From a virus, in the IMG/VR virus record IMGVR_UViG_3300045256_000483, positions 1 through 20,622 of that record: DNA of 20,622 bases. One strand, written 5' to 3'. The notes beneath the pieces were generated by a model that saw only the letters and a list, made by a program, of their open reading frames with translations, was not told where the DNA came from and made no database searches. How positions within the stretch are numbered: position 1 is the first letter of the stretch; the number at the start of each line of letters is the position of its first letter. The position numbers and the translations under genes are program-made. This document shows, one piece after another, positions 12,195-20,003 of the stretch.

Positions 12195-13499
12195 ATGCCT
12201 TTTGACTTATCACAAATGAGTCAACTTCTTGACCCAGTTTGGGAAGCTACTATTCAGGAGACTGACGAATTCTCAGCCAGCTTTTGGAATCGTCTGCAAT
12301 CTCTTCCTGAAGAGGATTCCAATGCTGTAGGACGTAAAATTAAAGTTAGGACAGGATATAATGAATCAGAGTCCTATGCCCCGTTTAGTTCTACCTCTGG
12401 TTATGCTCAAGGAGGAAACTCAACATTCACGACTTTTCTAGTTCCTTATAGGACAGTTTCAACTCAGGGTGAAATTGATCAGGAAGCTATTGACAATGAT
12501 GATGGTAGTGCATATTACCATCCCGTTGTAGATGAAATGGCTGCTACCATTATGGCAGGTTTTAAGAAAATTAACCGTGCCTGTTTGATGGGAGACGGAA
12601 CGGGAGCTATTGCCGTTCTTACCGCCAACTACAACGGCGGCACACCTACGGTTCTTACAACCGCTCCTTCTGCTACTGTTTTTGGTAATAAGGGAGCTCA
12701 GTTTGTAAAAGTAGGAAAGAAAATACAAGTTTACAACAGCACTGGCACAACACTAAGAAACGGAACAATTGGCGGTGAGGGTATTCTCACTGTTTCATCC
12801 GTTGTAAAAAGCACCGGTGTTATTACTTTTACTTCTAATGCTCCGTCAGATGCGGTTGTTGGAGATATTATTGTTCCTGAACGTTCAGCTTCTAGGGGTA
12901 TTCACGGTCTGCCTTATTGGGTAGATGACTCTGGCTCAATCTTCGGCGTGTCAAGGACATCTAATCCTGGACTGAAATCTGTTAAGGTAGATGGTTCTTC
13001 TGGCTCGATTTTGGTTGCCGTAGAAACAATGTTTTCAACTATGGCTCACTATATCGAGGAAGATGTGGCTCTTTCACTTAACGGACAGGGAATGCACGAA
13101 TTCTTCTGGTCTCCAACTCAAAGGGAAGCTTATCGCAAGCAGGCTCTTGGATTGGGTATGACAATGCTTGGTAGTGAAAAAATTGATACGGGCTATGCTC
13201 ACAACGAACAAATCAATGGGTATAGTTTCACAGTAACTAAGGATCACGACAATACTAAGATTCACGCTCTCAAGATGTCTGACTGGTATAGGGTAACCAG
13301 AGGAACGGGTAATAATCCTTTCCGAGAAGTTCAGATTCACGGAAGCAAATTCTACAACAAATCTGATGCTCAAGGTAGGATTAGTGGTGGTCTTGGCTTT
13401 GTTCTTGCTGGATACTGCAACATCGCTTGCCGAAATGTCCGCAACCAAGCCGTGATTTATAACCTGCCTGTCGCTGGATACGCAACGGGTAATGTCTAA
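12195..13499 (+). CDS. Major capsid protein
   Basis: This 434-residue coat protein is expected to be of the HK97 fold. The N-terminal region (QLLDPVWEATIQETDEF) is followed by a beta-strand-rich extended part (GRKIKVRTGYNESESYAPF), a helical spine (YYHPVVDEMAATIMAGFKKI), and a beta-rich insertion at about residues 140-230 (VGKKIQVYNSTGTTLRNG to VVGDIIVPERSASRG), comparable in position to extra domains of P22-like coats. The C-terminal half contains GLGFVLAGYCNIACRN. It has a near-perfect ribosome site, GGAGGA, 10 nt before the ATG. Its base composition is noticeably richer in GC than its neighbours and it uses more C-ending codons, as expected for the most highly expressed gene. A stable hairpin follows its stop. 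Confidence 0.9.
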   Translation: MPFDLSQMSQLLDPVWEATIQETDEFSASFWNRLQSLPEEDSNAVGRKIKVRTGYNESESYAPFSSTSGYAQGGNSTFTTFLVPYRTVSTQGEIDQEAIDNDDGSAYYHPVVDEMAATIMAGFKKINRACLMGDGTGAIAVLTANYNGGTPTVLTTAPSATVFGNKGAQFVKVGKKIQVYNSTGTTLRNGTIGGEGILTVSSVVKSTGVITFTSNAPSDAVVGDIIVPERSASRGIHGLPYWVDDSGSIFGVSRTSNPGLKSVKVDGSSGSILVAVETMFSTMAHYIEEDVALSLNGQGMHEFFWSPTQREAYRKQALGLGMTMLGSEKIDTGYAHNEQINGYSFTVTKDHDNTKIHALKMSDWYRVTRGTGNNPFREVQIHGSKFYNKSDAQGRISGGLGFVLAGYCNIACRNVRNQAVIYNLPVAGYATGNV

Positions 13500-13509
13500 T
13501 AATTAGATA

Positions 13510-13533
13510 GAAGGGGGTAACCATTCCCCCTTC
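13510..13533 (+). promoter_or_regulatory. Stable hairpin after the capsid gene
   Basis: GAAGGGGG (13510-13517) pairs perfectly with CCCCCTTC (13526-13533) around an 8-nt loop. No T-run follows, so a plain intrinsic terminator is unlikely. A 3' stabiliser of capsid mRNA, a processing site or a weak attenuator would suit the place. The ribosome site of the next gene (GAGGAG) lies just beyond the stem. Confidence 0.65.
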
Positions 13534-13548
13534 ATATAGAGGAGAACT

Positions 13549-13887
13549 ATGGCATTAAGTGTAGTATTTAGGAGCGCTCCATCAGATTTAGCTGCTGCTA
13601 CTAAAACTCCTCAGTCCGCTGGAAATAGATTAAATAACCAGTTTTCTGAGGATGTTATAGTAAGTAAGTTGACTGGGGATACTTCTGGAACGATAACGAC
13701 AAACTCCATTCTTTATCCAACATCCATTACTGCAATGGTATTAAAGGATAATGCTGGAGCAGACCAATCTACGTTATCTTTGCAGAATGTATCATTTACA
13801 ATAAACAGTCCTGGAAACATTACTGTTACCGGACTTGGTAACTGGACAAGAGCTCTACTCCAGGTTTCTGGAGCTAGATTTAAATAA
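13549..13887 (+). CDS. Small beta-rich protein, candidate capsid decoration or head protein
   Basis: This 112-residue protein is rich in Ser, Thr, Asn and Ala with alternating beta-strand patterns (SGTITTNSILYPTSITAMVLK, outlined by its alternation; LQNVSFTINSPGNITVTGLG). It has no signal, helix bundle or cysteine. GAGGAG 6 nt before the ATG is a strong ribosome site, so it is probably well expressed. It lies directly after the major capsid gene and its hairpin, and before a gene overlapping by 1 nt. Capsid cement or decoration proteins are often in this place and of this size and composition. The family is not recognised. Confidence 0.65.
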   Translation: MALSVVFRSAPSDLAAATKTPQSAGNRLNNQFSEDVIVSKLTGDTSGTITTNSILYPTSITAMVLKDNAGADQSTLSLQNVSFTINSPGNITVTGLGNWTRALLQVSGARFK

Positions 13888-14684
13888 TGGAAAAAATAGC
13901 AGGAATTCCAAAAGACAAATTTTATTTTGAACTTCCTCCAAAACCAGATTGGTTTGAGGAAGAACTGAAATCAATTGGTAATATTAACGGGAAACCTTTA
14001 TTCAGAGTAGTAGATGGTCAAAGAGAACAGGTATTTAGATGCGGGAAATTTCGTGTAAAACATCTACTCACTAATAATGGTTTCCCTTGTTTTATTCCGG
14101 TAGTAGATACTTATTATTTCAAGAAATATAAAAATTCAAATGAAATAAAACGATACCCCTCCCGTGAAGAAGCAATAAAAGATAAGAATGAAGAGTTAGA
14201 AGACGAGGTGGAATTTACATCTAATGTTGAAGTTCGTCAAATAGGACGACCTTGCTGGGTAATTGAAACATACATAAGTCCTACAGAAATTAATGAAGAA
14301 GTTTGGAATAACAATAGATTTCAGTTTTTGAAAAAGAATGGTATAGATCAGTTGATAGATGTTTTAGGAGAATTTCCAAGAGATGGAATGTATGTTTATT
14401 GTTTTTCAATTGTAGATGAAAACGGAAATGCAAGATCTCCAGGACAGGCTGATATTGAAGAATGTAGAAAAAGATTACAGCTTTCCCAATTAGATAAAAA
14501 ATCTTTAGAGCAAAGAATTAAAGAATTTCATCAAAGGGAGAGGGAATTTGAAGAAAAGCAGATACAAAGAATTTCAGATAATGTAGTTCAATTTTTTGGA
14601 TTATCTTATAAGAAATTCTTTAATGCAGAAATAAGTAAACCAATAGGAAAAATATATGAGGGGTCTAGCAGTAGTAGGGACTGA
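13887..14684 (+). CDS. Unknown head-region protein with C-terminal coiled coil
   Basis: This 265-residue protein has an N-terminal part with PKPDWFEEELKSIG, followed by RVVDGQREQVFRCGKFRVKH. I have a general impression of similar KPDWFEEEL plus VV.GQ patterns in uncharacterised virion-module proteins of environmental phages. The middle is mixed alpha/beta with aromatic residues (GRPCWVIETYISP). Residues 192-238 form a highly charged coiled coil (KSLEQRIKEFHQREREFEEK). Start and upstream stop overlap by 1 nt (TAATG). It ends 29 nt into the next gene. The function is unknown; the conserved-looking place after the coat suggests a head assembly or internal protein. Confidence 0.7.
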   Translation: MEKIAGIPKDKFYFELPPKPDWFEEELKSIGNINGKPLFRVVDGQREQVFRCGKFRVKHLLTNNGFPCFIPVVDTYYFKKYKNSNEIKRYPSREEAIKDKNEELEDEVEFTSNVEVRQIGRPCWVIETYISPTEINEEVWNNNRFQFLKKNGIDQLIDVLGEFPRDGMYVYCFSIVDENGNARSPGQADIEECRKRLQLSQLDKKSLEQRIKEFHQREREFEEKQIQRISDNVVQFFGLSYKKFFNAEISKPIGKIYEGSSSSRD

Positions 14685-15546
14685 AAATTATAAAGTTCGA
14701 GAACGTCGAAGAGATACGGCATATGGAATTGTTCCAATTTGGGATTATCCGACATCTCCAAAAGATTTTTATGTTTGGACAATTCCAGCCAATACAATAT
14801 TTCCATTCAGACCATTTCTTTCTGAAGTATTGACAGATCCATTTGGAAAAGTTCTGTCTGAGAATGAACGGCTTCCTGATGATCAGGTTACAGATCTGAT
14901 TGCATCTCAGAATTCAAATTTCATTTATTTGTCTGAACTCAGGAATTTGCCTGAACAAACTGTTGAAAGAATTGTTGAAATACTTACTCCAAATAAAAGA
15001 TGTTCAAAGTATCCAGTTGAACTAAAAGAGAAATGTATTACTTGCTGGATAAATTATCTGGACAATGAAGTTTATGAGGTTTTGGAGAAGTATAACTTTG
15101 ATTCTGAGACTACGAGGGTAATTGATAAAACAATTGAAGAAATGGCACGTGGATTCAGGAATGCAATTCGGGAAGCTCAGCGTAGAATTGATATAGCCAT
15201 CCGTGAAATTGATGATCCTAAATCTGGAAAAAGTGCTTTCTATGAGTCTGATTTACAAGCTATTTATCATACTCACTCAGAAAGACCTAAGTATAAAACT
15301 ACGGTTAATGAAGGAGCTGAAATTGCTAATGTTTTGAAACAAATTGGAAACAATAGCACTGAACAACTTCTTAATATGATTTCAAGTCTTCAAGCTAAAA
15401 TACTTACTCTGGAAGAAAAATTAAAAGAACCTGATAAAGTAGAAGCTAAAGAAGAAGTTACACAGGAAGAAGCTCCAGCTGAGGAGGAGCTGAAAGTTGT
15501 ATCTAAAATTAAACATCGGGATAAAAAGGGAATGAATGAGGAATAA
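14656..15546 (+). CDS. Unknown helical protein of the head module
   Basis: This 296-residue protein has an N-terminal region rich in Pro and aromatic residues (GIVPIWDYPTSPKDFYVWTIP). A Cys-containing segment (RCSKYPVELKEKCITCWINY) follows, then long helices (ARGFRNAIREAQRRIDIAIREI) and a Lys/Glu-rich C-terminal coiled coil with acidic low complexity (KEEVTQEEAPAEEELKVV). The four Cys spacings do not clearly match a zinc site. It overlaps the preceding gene by 29 nt, so translation is probably coupled. The family is not recognised. It resembles a structural or assembly accessory protein only by context. Confidence 0.68.
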   Translation: MRGLAVVGTENYKVRERRRDTAYGIVPIWDYPTSPKDFYVWTIPANTIFPFRPFLSEVLTDPFGKVLSENERLPDDQVTDLIASQNSNFIYLSELRNLPEQTVERIVEILTPNKRCSKYPVELKEKCITCWINYLDNEVYEVLEKYNFDSETTRVIDKTIEEMARGFRNAIREAQRRIDIAIREIDDPKSGKSAFYESDLQAIYHTHSERPKYKTTVNEGAEIANVLKQIGNNSTEQLLNMISSLQAKILTLEEKLKEPDKVEAKEEVTQEEAPAEEELKVVSKIKHRDKKGMNEE

Positions 15547-15568
15547 TTTTAGATACCATTAATTTAAA

Positions 15569-16333
15569 ATGGCTACTTTAATTAATTATATTTCACAAGT
15601 AATGATGGAATTTGGCGGTATTATACCGTCAAATTTACTTTCTTACCACGACGTGGCGAGGGAATTCCTAAGTGTGTATTCACTAGAAATGCAAAAACTA
15701 GGAATTTCCTCAACTAATATAACAGTTAAATATAGTGATGTTAATTTAACCACCCGTGAATTTACTGTAACATCTATTCCTGGAGTTACAGGTGATTTCA
15801 TTCCAGCTTTTGTTGAATTTAATGAAAAAAATACTACAACTCCGAAAAAGGTTGAGATAGTTCCACTTAGTATATTACCAACATATGAAGGAGCTAGAGC
15901 AATCAGCTTCTTTGATACTCCTCTTAAAGCACGGACTGCTTGGGATTATTGGAAAAATGGAACACTTAGGATTTACTATGACCCTATTCCAAAATTAGAA
16001 ACAATAAATTATGGTGATGGAATAGTATTTCCTCCAAATTTTAATGTTTATTTGGTAAAGAAAACAGCATTTTTCTTAATAAAAGTAATCAGGATAAAAA
16101 CAATGACATACCAACCAGATTATCCTGGTTTTAGTCTGGAAGGTTTTATCAATGCTTTAAATATGTTTGAGCAGACTCTTGGTCTTCAGCTGCAGGAATG
16201 GCAGGAAGAGTTTAGAAAATTTAAGAACATTGATAGGAATTTCCAGCCAAGACTTAGAAGGTCTTGGGATGAAATACATCTTCTTGATTATGATAATGTA
16301 ACGGGAAATATTCCAACTGAGAAAGAGCCGTAA
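15569..16333 (+). CDS. Candidate head-tail connector or adaptor protein
   Basis: This 254-residue protein starts with a helical region (LINYISQVMMEFGGIIPSNL), then beta-strand segments with a TREFTVTSIPG turn, a region GTLRIYYDPIPKLETINYGD, helices (NVYLVKKTAFFLIKVIRIKT), and a charged helical end (LQEWQEEFRKFKNIDRNFQP). Adaptor proteins of podoviruses (gp4/gp11-like) share a helical N-terminus, a beta domain with a YDPIP/YYP-like loop, and later helices, so this is a reasonable but unproven call. The ATG has no nearby ribosome site; a GAGGAA stretch lies about 25 nt upstream. The stop overlaps the next start by 1 nt. Confidence 0.55.
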   Translation: MATLINYISQVMMEFGGIIPSNLLSYHDVAREFLSVYSLEMQKLGISSTNITVKYSDVNLTTREFTVTSIPGVTGDFIPAFVEFNEKNTTTPKKVEIVPLSILPTYEGARAISFFDTPLKARTAWDYWKNGTLRIYYDPIPKLETINYGDGIVFPPNFNVYLVKKTAFFLIKVIRIKTMTYQPDYPGFSLEGFINALNMFEQTLGLQLQEWQEEFRKFKNIDRNFQPRLRRSWDEIHLLDYDNVTGNIPTEKEP

Positions 16334-16926
16334 TGACAGAAAATGAATTTCTACATATAGTTAGAGCATCTGTAACAGAGAAGTCTCAGGGAACTGTAGA
16401 TGTAACATTCCCTAATATCAAAGTTATAATTACTCCTTCTTTGACACGGTGGGTTTTACAAGCTCAAAAGAAGGAAGTAAGAAATGCTTTAAGAAAAACT
16501 TTTTCTACTAATCTGGATATTTTTGGAAGATTAGATTTAACTCCTTATTTAAATGGATCTACGGCAAAAATAATCTTAGAGTCTATAAAAGATTATCCAT
16601 TAAAAGTAAATTATTCTGGACAGATAATTGAACTGCTTTGGACCAATAATTATTTTCTTTTGAATAATTTTCATATGTTTCCATTAGGGTCTTCCAATAC
16701 AGAATATAATAATGTAGCTTTTTTAGATGGAAATGTAATCAATACTAGAGGAGATAATACTATAACATTTTTTGCAAATCTTCCAGTAGAATTTCAGGCA
16801 GTAGCAATTCCCAGAACAATTCCAGAAATTCCGGAAACTATTGTTGGAGATTTTATTGAATTCATAGTAGCTGCTTTAATAACAAGGATTTACACTGATA
16901 GTAGAGCACCAATAGTCAAACAGTAA
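16333..16926 (+). CDS. Unknown structural protein, connector region
   Basis: This 197-residue, beta-strand-rich protein (GTVDVTFPNIKVIITPSLTR; STAKIILESIKDYPLKVNYS) has no Cys, no signal and no membrane helix. It is joined by 1-nt stop-start overlaps to both neighbours, which are adaptor-like proteins, so the three are probably made in fixed proportions. The small size and place before the nozzle suggest a tail or connector component. No family is recognised. Confidence 0.62.
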   Translation: MTENEFLHIVRASVTEKSQGTVDVTFPNIKVIITPSLTRWVLQAQKKEVRNALRKTFSTNLDIFGRLDLTPYLNGSTAKIILESIKDYPLKVNYSGQIIELLWTNNYFLLNNFHMFPLGSSNTEYNNVAFLDGNVINTRGDNTITFFANLPVEFQAVAIPRTIPEIPETIVGDFIEFIVAALITRIYTDSRAPIVKQ

Positions 16927-17597
16927 TGGCTAATGCAAATATAGACAAAGTAACAGCCCGTGTCCTGTGGATTTTAGGAGGTCAGTCAGGAACATTTAAT
17001 ACCACTGTTTCTGATGATAGATTTATTCTTGAAGAAATTCAAAGATCTATTATTGAAACAGAAGAACAATTAGTAAGAACAATCTGTTCATACGGACATC
17101 CTGAAAGGATGCCTTTTGTAACATTTTCATTGATCGGATATGCAGCAACACTTCCTAAAAGAATTGGAGAAATAGTTTCTGTTAGATGTTTAGCTTCTGA
17201 TAATACAGAAAAAGAAGCTGAATATACATCAAGAACTAACATAGAAAATTGGAGATCAAATCCAAATAATATTTATTCATTACTTCCACATACAGATAAA
17301 AATTCTATTCTTTTTGGGTATTTTAATATTACTAATGACATTATTTATTATACAGGATCTAATGCAAAAGTTTTTTATTGTCAATACACACCAAATTATG
17401 CTACTCCGGCATTAAGTATTTCAGATTATTTTGAAGATGCTTTAGTATGTGGAACAATAACAAGATTGTTTAAAGATGGAGTTCCAGTAGAAATTGTTCA
17501 AGTTCATTCTCAAATCTATGCAAATATTTTAGAGGATATAAAAGCAACTGGAATAAATAAAATAGATGATGTTACTGAAAGGTCTGTGAGAAACTAG
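16926..17597 (+). CDS. Candidate head-tail adaptor (P22 gp4 / T7 gp11-like)
   Basis: This 223-residue protein has an N-terminal helical part (DRFILEEIQRSIIETEEQLV), a beta domain beginning with PERMPFVTFSLIGYAATLPK, then a loop and strand (NIIYYTGSNAKVFYCQYTPN, outlined), and a C-terminal helical part typical of connector proteins (YFEDALVCGTITRLFKDGVP, then helices). This order of helices, a beta domain with a Tyr/Pro strand and a helical D-x-x-E-ALV-G end is seen in podoviral adaptors that bind beneath the portal. It is linked to its upstream neighbour by a 1-nt overlap, and two genes further on lies the nozzle. Exact relation to gp4 or gp11 cannot be settled by eye. Confidence 0.58.
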   Translation: MANANIDKVTARVLWILGGQSGTFNTTVSDDRFILEEIQRSIIETEEQLVRTICSYGHPERMPFVTFSLIGYAATLPKRIGEIVSVRCLASDNTEKEAEYTSRTNIENWRSNPNNIYSLLPHTDKNSILFGYFNITNDIIYYTGSNAKVFYCQYTPNYATPALSISDYFEDALVCGTITRLFKDGVPVEIVQVHSQIYANILEDIKATGINKIDDVTERSVRN

Positions 17598-17598
17598 T

Positions 17599-17823
17599 AT
17601 GCCTTATGAAATTATTTTTTCTTCTGGTAAGTGGAGAATTTATAAAAAGGGTGGCGGGCTAGCAAAGAATAAAAGTGGAACTCCGCTTGATGGTGGAGGA
17701 CATAAAACAAAAGCAGAAGCAGTAAGACAATTGAGGGCTTTATATGCAAATGAAACAAGAGACAGTCTCCAAGCCAAAGATTCTTACAAGGGAAGAAGTA
17801 GAAAAAATCTTAAACCTAAATGA
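17599..17823 (+). CDS. Small phage protein with HKTKAEAVRQLRALYANE motif
   Basis: This is a 74-residue basic protein. Residues 1-30 read EIIFSSGKWRIYKKGGGLAK, and then a Gly-rich turn leads to HKTKAEAVRQLRALYANE, a short helical motif I recognise in several phage small proteins and in N-terminal parts of capsid-region proteins. The basic tail is shared in DNA with the next gene, overlapping it by 80 nt in another frame. The start follows the previous stop by 1 nt. Its function is unknown; a small virion or assembly protein is likely from context. Confidence 0.6.
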   Translation: MPYEIIFSSGKWRIYKKGGGLAKNKSGTPLDGGGHKTKAEAVRQLRALYANETRDSLQAKDSYKGRSRKNLKPK

Positions 17824-18226
17824 TTCAGAAATTAAAGAGCTTCAAGAAGAACAAGAAAAAATAAAACAAAAAGTTTTCAAAAGACTTTCAAAAGAAGAAG
17901 AGATCATTAATCGTAATATGTTAATGATTGAACATTATAAAATTTCTGAAAATAATGAAGGTCTGGCAGAAAGCCTTTTTAATATAGGGGATTTTGATAG
18001 TGCAATAAAAATTACTCAAGACGAAGACAGGAAAGAGTTTTATCAAAAAATTAAAACAGCTTCGGAAAAATCAGAATGTAAATGTGATAAATTTTCTGAT
18101 ATAAACGGAGATTTAATCCCAAATAAATTTCTTTATTTAGAAACTGTAAAAGATAAAAAGTTACTTAGAATCTTTAGGTGTAACATTTGCGGAGAGTTAT
18201 TTAATGAGGCAAGAGCTTCTATATGA
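17744..18226 (+). CDS. Coiled-coil protein with C-terminal zinc-ribbon-like cysteines
   Basis: This is a 160-residue protein; the ATG at 17750 (MKQETV) is an alternative start. A long charged helix (residues 18-60, IKELQEEQEKIKQKVFKRLS) precedes a helical middle with a TPR-like feel (GLAESLFNIGDFDSAIKITQ). The C-terminus has C112-x-C114 and C146-x2-C149 (KCD, CNICGELF), consistent with a metal-binding ribbon, although the first pair is C-x-C. It overlaps the small KTKAEA-motif gene by 80 nt and the nozzle gene by 23 nt. No family is recognised. It is the third Cys4 protein in the window, with the portal and the exonuclease. Confidence 0.62.
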   Translation: MQMKQETVSKPKILTREEVEKILNLNDSEIKELQEEQEKIKQKVFKRLSKEEEIINRNMLMIEHYKISENNEGLAESLFNIGDFDSAIKITQDEDRKEFYQKIKTASEKSECKCDKFSDINGDLIPNKFLYLETVKDKKLLRIFRCNICGELFNEARASI

Positions 18227-20003
18227 ATTTAATTTTGATGGTGGATTCTATGACACTGGATTTGCTCATTCACCAGAGAATACTCTTGCTCCAGGATCTT
18301 CCAATGTAGCAATTATTGGAGGGAATAATATCCATATTTATGGAGGATCTTTTAAACAGACTGGAACAGGAGCAAGATATTTATTTAATCTGGCTGGAGG
18401 ATTAGGAGGTCTTGCAGATTACTCCACAGTTACAGCCTCAGGCTCTTTATTTAATTTTATAAATGAATCCCTTCTGGTTGTTGGGAGTGGTAAAGTCGTT
18501 TATAAAGGGAACATACTAACTAATACTGTTCCTCCCTTTGGAGATGTTACAGCTTCCAGCATTCTTCAAATAGCTCCAAAATCAACAGGATACACTTATC
18601 CAAAATGGTATGTTGCAGGATTTACGCAGCCAGCAGCTCCAACAATTTTTTCAGAAAATCCTGTTCCACCAAATCAGGGACTTCTTGATGGGCTTTATTC
18701 TTTCAAGATTGCTGCAGTAAGAAGTTCTACTGGTGCACGCTCGATTGCATCCCCAGCATCAGCTCCTCTGATGTTTAAGAATCAAACTGCAATAATTTCT
18801 TTCCCACTTCCCCCAACAAACGGAGCTGACAGATGGGCTATATTTGGAACAAAGGCAGGATTTGGAGCAACTGGAGCTCATTTCCTTGTTAAAGAAATAA
18901 ATGAAACAGATCTAGCAACAATCAACTCAATCCCCCGTGCGTATAGAATAGAATATAATGATTCCGACCTTTTACCTATTTTGGCTTATATTGATGATTA
19001 TCCTCCGCAAGCTGCTAAATTTGCTGCACGTCTGGAGAACTATGTAATTTTGGTTGGAGTATATGACAACGGAATTCAGGCTAGTATCAGAAATTTTCCG
19101 GAAAGTTTTCATCCAGAACATTTAGCATTTTTGCCTAAAACTCCAACAGCAATTCTTCCAGAGCCTCAGGGGTCTTTCCTTTATGTTGCAACAGACTCCA
19201 GTGTTCATACAGTATCATTAGCTCCAAATTCAGATAATCCATTAATTCTTAGAACAATATGGTCTGATACCGGAGTTTTAAATAACTCTAATTGGTGTAG
19301 TGCTAACGGAGTTTTATTTGCCTATACATCAAATAGAGGAGCTGTAACAATGGGAGAAAACGGACTTCCGGATAATTCATTTGCAAATGCTGTTGCACAT
19401 TCAATGAAAAACTGGAAGCCTGATAATGTAGTAGTTCACTATATTCCACATTTAAACTCTGTTGCTTATACAAACAAAAAAACATCATACTTATTTAATT
19501 TACATACATTAACCTGGTCTTCTCCATTTAATTTAGAAGAACAAACTTTAAATCTTTTTGATGTTGTAAGCGGAACTGTATTTAATTTTTTACCCTATAT
19601 TTCAGTTAAAGAAATATCATCTGGGAATTTCTATACAGTTCTTTTTGAAAATCCTGAAACAACAACAATTTCCCAAAAAGACGGAGTTTTTCAATCTCCG
19701 GAAATTTTAATTTATCCTCAAGGCAGAGTTAATTGGATGGGAACAAAAATATATCTGCATTCAGATTTTCCAGGTAAAATTATAAATGTAACTTTAAATG
19801 GAAACTTTGGAGAGAAAATAAAAAACTATACCATAACTACCGGAAGTGAAAACGTCATATCTGTTTATTTCAGGCATTTTCTTCCAAGACTGGAAACATT
19901 AAATGTAAAAATAATAATGCCAAAAACAGATTATTCAAAGAGAATGGGTGTAGAGAAAGTTCAAATATTTGGAACAGTAGAGAATAGTAAAAGATTCTTC
20001 TGA
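18204..20003 (+). CDS. Tail nozzle, beta-propeller-like (P22 gp10 / T7 gp12-like)
   Basis: This 599-residue protein is composed almost wholly of beta strands with repeated blade-like segments, for example GSFLYVATDSSVHTVSLAP, GVLFAYTSNRGAVTMGE and NSVAYTNKKTSYLFNLHTLT. The last reads as a classic propeller blade with a strand ending in W (TWSSPF). The N-terminus has DGGFYDTGFAHSPENTLAPG, which resembles the start of P22 gp10-type packaged-DNA stabilisation or nozzle proteins. Such proteins close the tail tube and carry fibres. Size and place after the adaptor-like genes fit. It overlaps the zinc-ribbon gene by 23 nt and the next gene by 1 nt. Confidence 0.8.
   Translation: MRQELLYEFNFDGGFYDTGFAHSPENTLAPGSSNVAIIGGNNIHIYGGSFKQTGTGARYLFNLAGGLGGLADYSTVTASGSLFNFINESLLVVGSGKVVYKGNILTNTVPPFGDVTASSILQIAPKSTGYTYPKWYVAGFTQPAAPTIFSENPVPPNQGLLDGLYSFKIAAVRSSTGARSIASPASAPLMFKNQTAIISFPLPPTNGADRWAIFGTKAGFGATGAHFLVKEINETDLATINSIPRAYRIEYNDSDLLPILAYIDDYPPQAAKFAARLENYVILVGVYDNGIQASIRNFPESFHPEHLAFLPKTPTAILPEPQGSFLYVATDSSVHTVSLAPNSDNPLILRTIWSDTGVLNNSNWCSANGVLFAYTSNRGAVTMGENGLPDNSFANAVAHSMKNWKPDNVVVHYIPHLNSVAYTNKKTSYLFNLHTLTWSSPFNLEEQTLNLFDVVSGTVFNFLPYISVKEISSGNFYTVLFENPETTTISQKDGVFQSPEILIYPQGRVNWMGTKIYLHSDFPGKIINVTLNGNFGEKIKNYTITTGSENVISVYFRHFLPRLETLNVKIIMPKTDYSKRMGVEKVQIFGTVENSKRFF

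Noticed and set aside
15569-17597. Tape-measure or tail-tube genes of a long-tailed phage
   Set aside because: No long helical tape-measure ORF or tube repeat is present; the set matches short-tailed adaptor and nozzle genes instead.
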